Origin: JASFEQ01 sp050124735
Lineage (GTDB): Bacteria; Desulfobacterota; DSM-4660; Desulfatiglandales; HGW-15
Length of the DNA stretch: 7,209 nucleotides
Direction of reading: 5' to 3'
Assembly (NCBI GenBank): GCA_050124735.1
Contig: JASFEQ010000235.1
Coordinates: 1-7,209 of the forward strand
This document shows, in pieces, positions 1 through 5,294 of this stretch. Below the pieces are notes generated by a model, which saw nothing but the letters and a program-made list of their open reading frames with translations, searched no databases and was not told the origin of the DNA. The position numbers were made by a program, and so were the translations under genes. Positions within the stretch are counted from its first letter, which is position 1; the number at the start of each line of letters is the position of its first letter.

Positions 1-421
1 TTCCCGTCTCACGTGAAAGCGCCGCGGCATGGGCGTGTGCCTCGTCATAATTCGCTCCGTGAAGGATGATCTCCATCCCATATTCCTTAACAGCCATCAA
101 TTTTTTTATGGATACCTCTTCAGGCATCACTATGGTGGCGGCAATTCCCAATTTCCTGGCGGACCAGGCCACACCCTGGGCGTGGTTACCCGCAGAAGCG
201 GCGATGACGCCCTTTTCTTTTTCTTTAGGACCCAATCGAAGAAGGCGGTTGTAAGCTCCCCTTACCTTGAATGATCCTGTTTCCTGGAGGTTTTCCATTT
301 TCAAGAAGATCTCTGAGCCCAGTGCCTGGCTCAGAGATCCGGACAGTATGAGAGGCGAGGAGGGAATAATCCCTTTGAGCCTTCTTTGTGCCAGTTGAAT
401 TTGCTCCAAGTCTAATTCCAT
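1..421 (-). CDS. ilvA: Threonine dehydratase (IlvA/TdcB type), N-terminal part, cut by window edge
   Basis: This is a PLP-dependent threonine ammonia-lyase, which turns threonine into 2-oxobutanoate and ammonia, the first step towards isoleucine (biosynthetic form) or threonine breakdown (catabolic form). Translating down from the ATG at 421-419 gives 140 residues that run off the left edge. The start MELDLEQIQLAQRRLKGIIP matches the family N-terminus. The PLP-lysine motif TGSFKVRGAYN lies at residues 48-58 (Lys52), and the phosphate/substrate loop SAGNHAQGVAW at 76-86. A plausible ribosome site (GAGGA, about 8 bases upstream) supports the start. The C-terminus is outside the window, so I cannot tell whether an ACT or ACT-like regulatory domain follows, which would separate IlvA from TdcB or a serine/threonine dehydratase. 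The preceding gene on this strand ends 116 bases upstream, so a shared transcript is possible but not shown. The fold assignment is secure; the gene symbol is less so. Confidence 0.88.
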   Translation of the reverse strand, partial: MELDLEQIQLAQRRLKGIIPSSPLILSGSLSQALGSEIFLKMENLQETGSFKVRGAYNRLLRLGPKEKEKGVIAASAGNHAQGVAWSARKLGIAATIVMPEEVSIKKLMAVKEYGMEIILHGANYDEAHAHAAALSRETG

Positions 422-537
422 GTCACGAGTCCTCTTCTACTCTCTCCTCCCCCTCGGCCTGGGTCGTCTTAGCCGCGACGGCTACGAAGGCTGAAAAGAG
501 GGAGGGCTTCGGCAGGGTCAGGGCCGTCAACTCAGGG

Positions 538-1632
538 CTATTTTGGATAGGAAAGACCCTCTTTCCCCATAAATATCTTTGCGATTACAGCGCATTGTAG
601 GCCAAAGGGTAGATAGCCCGCGTATCCCAGAACGGGCATCTCAAATATCTGGTATCGATGGACAAAAGGGACGCTGTATTTCCATTTGGCTAGGCTGTGG
701 TAATTCCACATTTCCCAAAAGAAGCCACATATGAGCGCCGCTAGGGCAGCGGTCAGCACATGCCGCCAATCTCCATGAGCAAGAGGTGAAAAGATGTGGC
801 TATCTTCAAACAGATCTTGAAGGGAGACGATAATGAGTAGCGGCGATACCCAGAGGAGTGGAAATAGGTGGTTGGGCCAGATGCCAATGCCGGCCAGGCC
901 TGCACCCGTAATGAACAGAACAGCCCATGCTAACCGTTTTGGCCCATTGAATTTGATGGATAAGTAGTTCTTGAATTTCCTCCCTGGCCAAGAGAAACTG
1001 AGCAGCCATTCCTGGGTTCCCATAACAGCGGGCAGAACGGTTGAAAAGGGTAGCGTCGCGTACCAGAAATACTCCCATGCACCAAATTGGCCCCCCACGT
1101 AATACCAGTTTTGCACGAACCGGTTGAGGTATTCAAAGAACCACCAAAAGACTGCACTTAAGGGAAAGAGCAGGAGAAAAGAGTGGGGACGATCGCGCAT
1201 CATGCAGTGGCCAGTTCGGCGGTATGTCAGGGCATTAATGGTGATAATGTAGGCTATCCATAGGGGGGTGAAAGTGTGGGGCTGAAGTCTGACAAACCAC
1301 TGAAACCGGCTCCAGGCTAATATCCAGGCGACGACGCCCAATAGGATGCCGAACCATCCCCACCGGGGAAATGAAAAAGCCTTCGAGGGCGTAGCCTTTT
1401 CGCCCGCTTTTACCCTGAATATCCGGAGGAGGAAAGGACCTAGCACCGCCAGCACAAAAATGGCGTAACCTATGAAAATGGGCCAGGAAAAGGGTGCATG
1501 CGTTACGTAGGAGGTTTGAGGGGGGAACTCCAGATAGGTGGCTATCTCCTTGTTGGAGAGGATAATCCCCAGCATAGGAAGTCCCAACAACATCATTGCG
1601 AGCAATGAGAATTTAAACACCGTCTTTTTCAT
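538..1632 (-). CDS. Uncharacterised ten-helix membrane protein with internal duplication
   Basis: A 364-residue polytopic inner-membrane protein; I do not recognise a named family. Hydrophobic segments lie at about residues 7-26, 49-72, 91-110, 122-137, 149-171, 193-214, 231-251, 254-274, 288-310 and 331-355. Two similar motifs stand out: F166-E167-x2-N170-x5-W176-x-Y178, and W306-E307-x2-N310-x6-W317-x-Y319. Each is followed 20-24 residues later by an aromatic-Glu pair (W186-E187, F330-E331) and a Leu-Pro-rich helix, so the protein seems built from two related halves. Acidic residues inside aromatic helices suggest a membrane enzyme or binding site rather than a channel, but no function can be assigned. 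The start at 1632 (MKKTVFKF, a basic head before a hydrophobic helix) is natural, although no strong ribosome site precedes it. It points away from the 59-aa gene, with a shared divergent upstream region at 1633-1808. Stop codon at 540-538. Confidence 0.85.
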   Translation of the reverse strand: MKKTVFKFSLLAMMLLGLPMLGIILSNKEIATYLEFPPQTSYVTHAPFSWPIFIGYAIFVLAVLGPFLLRIFRVKAGEKATPSKAFSFPRWGWFGILLGVVAWILAWSRFQWFVRLQPHTFTPLWIAYIITINALTYRRTGHCMMRDRPHSFLLLFPLSAVFWWFFEYLNRFVQNWYYVGGQFGAWEYFWYATLPFSTVLPAVMGTQEWLLSFSWPGRKFKNYLSIKFNGPKRLAWAVLFITGAGLAGIGIWPNHLFPLLWVSPLLIIVSLQDLFEDSHIFSPLAHGDWRHVLTAALAALICGFFWEMWNYHSLAKWKYSVPFVHRYQIFEMPVLGYAGYLPFGLQCAVIAKIFMGKEGLSYPK

Positions 1633-1795
1633 GCCATGTAATCTGAGAATATACGACCAATCATTGATATCTGCAATCTCAAAAAATTTTCCTGGGAGGG
1701 AAAGAGAACCTTAATTTTCTTATGGAAAAATCCTCAGATATCATTAAGAATAATTCAGCGTTCAGCACCAACCTCGCAAAGCGTCGATTCAGAAA

Positions 1796-1801
1796 GGGGG
1801 G
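1796..1801 (+). promoter_or_regulatory. Strong ribosome binding site that fixes the start of the 59-aa gene
   Basis: A G6 run following AGAAA sits seven bases before the ATG at 1809. The alternative in-frame ATG at 1722 is preceded by an AT-rich stretch without purine-rich complementarity to 16S rRNA. This decides in favour of the shorter, 59-residue product. Confidence 0.7.
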
Positions 1802-1808
1802 ATTGCAT

Positions 1809-1988
1809 ATGGCGACAATTCAGCCAAAAGGGGAGCAAGTCCGACAGGCGATCAAGTGGATTTCTGCAGAGCGGCAGGAAAATGAAAATCGGCCCATTCC
1901 ACAGCTCATTGAGAAAGCGGCATTAAGATTCAATCTATCCCCAAAGGATGAGGAGTTCTTGAGATCCTTTTACGAGGAGGGGGGTTAG
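1809..1988 (+). CDS. Small 59-aa protein of unknown function
   Basis: A 59-residue soluble protein starting MATIQPKGEQVRQAIKWISA. The reading frame stays open upstream to an ATG at 1722, but that ATG has no ribosome site. The ATG at 1809 is preceded by a run of six G (1796-1801) seven bases away, so I place the start there. The charged central part (ERQENENRP, residues 21-29) separates two likely helices, and the end reads LIEKAALRFNLSPKDEEFLRSFYEE (33-57 in part), with an LSPKDEEFL patch at 43-51. Small proteins of this look occur in Desulfobacterota genomes as unnamed conserved proteins; that is recollection and was not searched. No catalytic motif, metal site or membrane segment is visible. 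Its stop codon overlaps the stop of the convergent two-helix protein by four bases, which leaves no room for a terminator. The gene assignment is fairly secure; the function is unknown. Confidence 0.7.
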   Translation: MATIQPKGEQVRQAIKWISAERQENENRPIPQLIEKAALRFNLSPKDEEFLRSFYEEGG

Positions 1989-2275
1989 TCATATCTTGGC
2001 GGGACAGAGGCATGGGTCTCAATGTTGATCGCATCCTTTTCCTTCATTGAATTGAGAATGAACCTGGAAAAGCGCAGAAATGGCCACAACACCACAATTA
2101 TAAGGAGGATTCCTGCAAGGATGGGCATCCAGAATCCGTCCTGTTGCAGGTGGCTCAGCCCGACCCAGATGGAGACCATCGCAGCAAAAATGATATAGGC
2201 AGCAAGGAGGGCAGAAAGGAGGAGCAAGGACCAGAGGCCCAGGGTTTTCAACGGCAATGGTTCGTGGGAAATCAT
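1985..2275 (-). CDS. Two-helix small membrane protein coupled to dnaA-like gene
   Basis: A 96-residue protein with a short N-terminal tail, hydrophobic helices at about residues 13-39 and 49-68, and a polar C-terminal tail (residues 75-96) with a basic RFSRF patch just after helix 2, which suggests both ends face the cytoplasm. I do not recognise a family. Its ATG overlaps the TGA of the DnaA paralogue in an ATGA junction (2272-2275), and no good ribosome site stands before it, so it is probably translated by coupling from dnaA and made in proportion to it. That arrangement suggests a functional link with the initiator, perhaps a membrane anchor or regulator; this is inference from context only. 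At its 3' end the stop overlaps the stop of the convergent 59-aa gene by four bases. The open frame, the textbook two-helix profile and the tight packing make a real gene likely. Confidence 0.7.
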   Translation of the reverse strand: MISHEPLPLKTLGLWSLLLLSALLAAYIIFAAMVSIWVGLSHLQQDGFWMPILAGILLIIVVLWPFLRFSRFILNSMKEKDAINIETHASVPPRYD

Positions 2276-3621
2276 TTTGTCATACTTTGTAGCCTTTGTC
2301 GCAGAAAGTTTACATGGTTCTTCACCTTATTGTCTACCCTTATTTTATGTTCAATGACCTCAGAAGCATACAGGACCGTGGAATGATTTCGTTGAATGGA
2401 TTTGCCTATGTCTTCAAGGGTTGCCTCCGTGTGATGGCGGCAGAGATAGACGTAGATACTGCGAGGATAAGCGTGGATCTTTTTCCTCGATTTTGACCGG
2501 AGCATGAGCGGTTCAATCTTGAAATACCGACAGACAATCTTCTGAAGATCTTCCATTTTGGTCGATTCCTGTTCAGAGACATGGCATCTGAGCACTTCTT
2601 TGGCCAGGGCAACATCTATCTTAGCGTTCATGAGTTCGGATTTGGCCTTAAGACACCTGAGGGCACTCTCCATCTGACGGATATCCCGGGTCAGATGCTT
2701 CGCGAAGAGATGAAAGATATCTTCAGATAAAGTCAGGTCTTGCTCAGCAGACTTTTTTTGGAGGATCTTGAGTGCGGTCTTGTAATCCGGTCTTTCAAGC
2801 GTGGTAATGACACCCGAGGTGAGACGAGAGGAGAGTTCCTTTGTGAGGCTTGGAATATCTTTGGGCAAGAGGGGACTGGTAAAAATGAGCTTCTTGCGTG
2901 CGTTTGCCAGAGCATCTAAAGTATATCCCAGTTCAACCTGCGTTTTTCCTTTGCCGCCTAAGAAATGGACCTCTTCCAATAGAAGGACGTCACAGCTCCG
3001 GCGATATTTGTTCTTGAAATCATCAATTTGGCCATTCCTTAGGGCAAAGATCATCTGATTCACAAAATCTTCTGCCGTGATGTAGCATACCCTGACCGTC
3101 GGATCATGATTTAGGATGGCGTGTCCAATGGCCTGGGAGAGGTGGCTCTTGCCGAGCCCTGTGCTTGCCAACATGAAAAGAGGGTTATAGGGCGCACTCG
3201 CCCCTAGGGCAAGGGCCTTGGAGGCAGAGAAGGCAAACTCATTGCACGCCCCCACAACAAAGCGGTCAAATGTGAATTCTTTGTTGAGCCAACGCCGTCC
3301 CGTCCTTCTCTTGGTGGGCATGTTGGGAAGGGTCAACTGTTTAGAGCCATTGCCACTGTCAGTGGTAGGTCTCTTTTTAGCTGGAGCCTTGACCTTCAAA
3401 TCGAGTTTGTAATGGCCATTTCCAACCTTATCAAGCTTGTCTTCTATGATGCCCCTATAGTTGTCCGCAATCCAGTTGCGGGCAAACTTGTTGGGACATC
3501 CGAGAACAAGGGTATCATCGTTGTTCTCTAAAAAGACCATGGAGCTTATCCATAGTTGAAAACTTTTTTCCGGAATAGCAGGCCGGACCTGGTTTTTAAC
3601 CTCTTCCCAAATGGCACTCAT
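2272..3621 (-). CDS. dnaA: DnaA-family replication initiator, divergent paralogue
   Basis: A 449-residue protein with full DnaA architecture: domain I (residues 1-66, with WEEVKNQV, F21, W24 and PNKFARNW), a short linker, an AAA+ core (about 114-325) and a domain IV DNA-binding helix-turn-helix (about 356-445). DnaA binds origin boxes, oligomerises with ATP and melts the origin. The core is unusual. The Walker A region reads ASTGLGKSHL (152-161), with Ala for the first P-loop Gly. Walker B reads LLLEEVHFL (213-221), with Glu-Glu replacing Asp-Asp. The sensor-1 segment is FTSP (247-250) where DnaA normally has TSD/SSD. Retained are Lys158, the arginine finger R266 and the sensor-2 R315. The box-reading loop is RNHSTV (411-416) rather than RDHTTV. 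Start ATG at 3621 is backed by GGGGAG six bases upstream. It lies beside a long gene-free region and about 3 kb from parS. It may be the main initiator or a second copy; dnaN is not adjacent in this window. Confidence 0.93.
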   Translation of the reverse strand: MSAIWEEVKNQVRPAIPEKSFQLWISSMVFLENNDDTLVLGCPNKFARNWIADNYRGIIEDKLDKVGNGHYKLDLKVKAPAKKRPTTDSGNGSKQLTLPNMPTKRRTGRRWLNKEFTFDRFVVGACNEFAFSASKALALGASAPYNPLFMLASTGLGKSHLSQAIGHAILNHDPTVRVCYITAEDFVNQMIFALRNGQIDDFKNKYRRSCDVLLLEEVHFLGGKGKTQVELGYTLDALANARKKLIFTSPLLPKDIPSLTKELSSRLTSGVITTLERPDYKTALKILQKKSAEQDLTLSEDIFHLFAKHLTRDIRQMESALRCLKAKSELMNAKIDVALAKEVLRCHVSEQESTKMEDLQKIVCRYFKIEPLMLRSKSRKKIHAYPRSIYVYLCRHHTEATLEDIGKSIQRNHSTVLYASEVIEHKIRVDNKVKNHVNFLRQRLQSMTK

Positions 3622-3627
3622 CGTTGA

Positions 3628-3633
3628 CTCCCC
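3628..3633 (-). promoter_or_regulatory. Ribosome binding site of the dnaA-like gene
   Basis: On the minus strand GGGGAG sits six bases before the ATG at 3621. It supports this start, which also places the conserved domain I tryptophan at residue 5, as expected for DnaA. Confidence 0.6.
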
Positions 3634-3670
3634 AAGAAAAGGAAAGGTGGGAATGACTGATTGTGTATTA

Positions 3671-3711
3671 TTGAAAATATGCAGCGAGCTCTGTTGAAAA
3701 TGCTCAGCAAG
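3671..3711. repeat. Pair of 18-bp imperfect direct repeats upstream of dnaA
   Basis: Two copies start with TTGAAAAT at 3671 and 3694, agree at 14 of 18 positions and are 23 bases apart, about two helical turns. They lie 50-90 bases upstream of the dnaA start, where an autoregulatory operator or promoter would sit. An outer inverted pair GGGAATG (3649-3655) / CATTCCC (3714-3720) encloses them. Function is inferred from position only. Confidence 0.4.
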
Positions 3712-3744
3712 GGCATTCCCCGTCTCGCTCAGAGAAAATTGTCC

Positions 3745-3860
3745 TCACTTCGCCTGGACTCCCCACTCTTCGGGTGGGTCCCCGGTCTGGTAATATCTGG
3801 AATCCCGATGAAATCGGGACTGTCCCCGCACTAAGGGAGGGGACCGCGGGAAGCTTTTAC
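3745..3860. repeat. GC-rich palindrome cluster, REP-like
   Basis: Three hairpins lie close together: CCCAC (3762-3766) / GTGGG (3774-3778); TCCCGAT (3803-3809) / ATCGGGA (3813-3819) with a three-base loop; and GTCCCC (3822-3827) / GGGGAC (3839-3844). The segment is much richer in GC than the AT-rich sequence on its right. Read on the minus strand it contains GCGGGGACAGTCCC, which resembles the GGGGACAG-type ends of repetitive extragenic palindromes mobilised by Y1 (RAYT) transposases; that resemblance is from memory. It lies between two divergent genes, so it is not a terminator for either. A structured RNA is an alternative. Confidence 0.5.
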
Positions 3861-3899
3861 CTAAGAACCCGCATCTATCTAAATATTGTGGAGGCTGTC

Positions 3900-4252
3900 A
3901 AAGGGGATGGAGAGCCGGAATAACTTAGCTCGCATGCATTTTTTGACATGCCATAACTGACTGAAAAGAGAGAAATATTTTTCTGGATGGGGGTAACATG
4001 CAGTTAAACATCAATAAATTGGAAACGCGGATTTGCCATTGAATTCAGAAGCTTTCCCGTTTTTTCTCGATGGTGTATAAATATATTAACAATTGAGAAT
4101 CTCCGATTTTCTGCGATTTCTTGTATCTTTTCGCGATTTTCATTTTATTATGCTTCATTTTTTTGAACCCAATAACCGGTTAAGAAGGGGCTCGACTTCA
4201 GGTAAGATTCTTGCATAAAATCGGAGAGTCTCGCAGTTCAAGCGCATCGTTA
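3900..4252. other. AT-rich gene-free region with phased CGATTT repeats; candidate replication origin
   Basis: No coding region is supported here. The core, about 3945-4170, is AT-rich. CGATTT occurs at 4104, 4114 and 4134, so the copies are 10 and 20 bases apart and on the same face of the helix. The first copy lies in the left arm of a long-range inverted repeat whose right arm is at 4213-4232. A 10-bp palindrome TAACCGGTTA sits at 4173-4182. No perfect DnaA box (TTATNCACA) was found; the nearest are one-mismatch copies GGTGTATAA (4072-4080) and TGTGTATTA (3662-3670). An AT-rich gap beside a dnaA gene and near parS is the usual setting of oriC, but the weak box content keeps this a candidate only. 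It could instead be an ordinary double promoter region. Confidence 0.35.
4095..4232. repeat. Long-range inverted repeat, 20-bp arms
   Basis: The left arm at 4095-4114 and the right arm at 4213-4232 are reverse complements at 18 of 20 positions, with a perfect 10-bp core CTCCGATTTT (4101-4110) / AAAATCGGAG (4217-4226). The arms are separated by 98 bases, too far for a normal terminator. They could be two operator or initiator-binding sites facing each other. The right arm lies 23 bases before the putative ddl -35 box. Confidence 0.55.
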
Positions 4253-4254
4253 TT

Positions 4255-4284
4255 TTGCCATTGTTTTGGGTGAGCGGTTAAGAT
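4255..4284 (+). promoter_or_regulatory. Putative sigma-70 promoter of ddl
   Basis: TTGCCA (4255-4260, five of six bases of TTGACA) and TAAGAT (4279-4284, four of six of TATAAT) are 18 bases apart. Transcription would begin near 4291 and give a leader of about 60 bases before the ATG at 4353. It also argues against the in-frame TTG at 4266, which would fall between the two boxes. Confidence 0.35.
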
Positions 4285-4352
4285 ATATAGGTAAGAATTT
4301 TTTTGGCAAAAAATTTTTTATTCTTTCTGGAAAAATCAGAAAAATTTTTGAC

Positions 4353-5294
4353 ATGGGAAGACTTCGCATAGCGTTACTTTCAGGTGGATGGTCCGGAGAA
4401 AGGGAAATATCCTTAAAAAGCGGAGAAGCTGTCTATGTGGCCTTAGATAAGGAGAAATATGATGTGACCAGATATGACCCGCGGGATGACCTGTTTGACT
4501 TGATGCGCCAAAAGGAAAGCATAGACATTGCCTTCATATTGCTGCACGGCAAATTTGGTGAGGATGGTTGCATACAGGCATTTCTGGATCTGATGGGTAT
4601 CTCCTTTGTCGGTTCAGGCGTTCTACCCAGTGCCTTGGCACTGAACAAGAAGGTGGCCAAGCAACTGTACAGGAGCAGTGGACTGAATGTCGTGGATGAT
4701 GTCATCGTCAATAAAGGCAGAGAATACCCGATTGATCAGATCATGGAGACACTCGGGCCCTCCACAGTTGTAAAGCCTGTGGCTGAGGGATCAAGTCTGG
4801 GCATGTCCATTTGCCATACAAAGGAGGAACTCTCAAGAGGACTCCAGGCCGCCTTCCAATATGATGAAGAGGTTCTGGTGGAAAGGTATGTGAAGGGTAG
4901 GGAGGTCACCTGCGCTGTCCTGGGAAATAAAGACCTGGAAGCCCTTCCCCTCGTAGAGATCATCCCGAACCCTGAGTATGCCTTTTTCGACTATGAGGCC
5001 AAGTACAAACCAGGCGCCACAAAGGAGGTCTGTCCCGCCCCCCTGCCCGAAGAACAGACGGAGAAGGCCCAGTCTTTTGCCAAAAGGGCGCATATGGCCT
5101 TGGGGTGCCGGGTATGGAGCAGGACGGACATGATCATTCAGGGGGAAGACGTCTATGTGCTGGAGACAAACACCATCCCGGGTATGACGGAGACAAGTCT
5201 CGTCCCCCTTGCAGCCAAGACAGCCGGGCTGTCCCTCTCAGAACTCCTTGATCGCTTGATCGAGCTCTCTCTGGAATCAACAGATTCTGGGTAA
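4353..5294 (+). CDS. ddl: D-alanine--D-alanine ligase
   Basis: A cytoplasmic ATP-grasp enzyme that joins two D-alanines for peptidoglycan precursor synthesis. From the ATG at 4353 it has 313 residues, normal for the family. The N-terminus RIALLSGGWSGEREISLKSG (5-24) carries the D-Ala site Glu16; HGKFGEDG is at 65-72 and KPVAEGSSLG at 141-150. VERYVKGREVT (176-186) is the ATP-grasp strand. FDYEAKYKPG (212-221) holds the omega-loop Tyr218, which points to D-Ala-D-Ala rather than D-Ala-D-lactate. R257/D259, E271/N273 and SLVP (282-285) complete the ATP, metal and substrate sites. The frame extends upstream to a TTG at 4266, but those 29 extra residues (basic and Phe-rich, from AT-rich DNA) do not belong to the family and a promoter overlaps them. 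No clear ribosome site precedes 4353. It stands alone rather than in a division and cell-wall cluster, and its 3' end overlaps hypE by 18 bases tail to tail. Confidence 0.94.
   Translation: MGRLRIALLSGGWSGEREISLKSGEAVYVALDKEKYDVTRYDPRDDLFDLMRQKESIDIAFILLHGKFGEDGCIQAFLDLMGISFVGSGVLPSALALNKKVAKQLYRSSGLNVVDDVIVNKGREYPIDQIMETLGPSTVVKPVAEGSSLGMSICHTKEELSRGLQAAFQYDEEVLVERYVKGREVTCAVLGNKDLEALPLVEIIPNPEYAFFDYEAKYKPGATKEVCPAPLPEEQTEKAQSFAKRAHMALGCRVWSRTDMIIQGEDVYVLETNTIPGMTETSLVPLAAKTAGLSLSELLDRLIELSLESTDSG

Noticed and set aside
423..530. A minus-strand frame of about 35 codons (TTG start at 530) ending in TGA one base before the ilvA ATG.
   Set aside because: The arrangement looks like translational coupling, but there is no ATG or ribosome site, composition is low-complexity (Ala/Glu-rich), and the frame begins inside the preceding gene. 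The 15-bp palindrome at 470-484 in the same gap has no T-run and is not a convincing terminator.
1665..1743. 9-bp inverted repeat TGATATCTG / CAGATATCA in the divergent region before the 59-aa gene.
   Set aside because: Arms are short, AT-rich and 61 bases apart; the second arm falls at the doubtful upstream ATG. It could be chance, so it was not listed as an operator.
1722..1808. Upstream ATG extension of the 59-aa gene by 29 residues.
   Set aside because: No ribosome site at 1722, AT-rich upstream sequence, and a strong internal ribosome site before 1809.
4266..4352. TTG-initiated 29-residue N-terminal extension of ddl.
   Set aside because: The residues are not Ddl-like, the DNA is extremely AT-rich, and the start would lie between the putative -35 and -10 boxes; family alignment begins at the ATG at 4353.
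3622..4352. CRISPR array, tRNA or rRNA in the dnaA-ddl gap.
   Set aside because: There are no regularly spaced long repeats, no cloverleaf with a CCA end and no rRNA-like conserved blocks; the repeats present are short and irregular.
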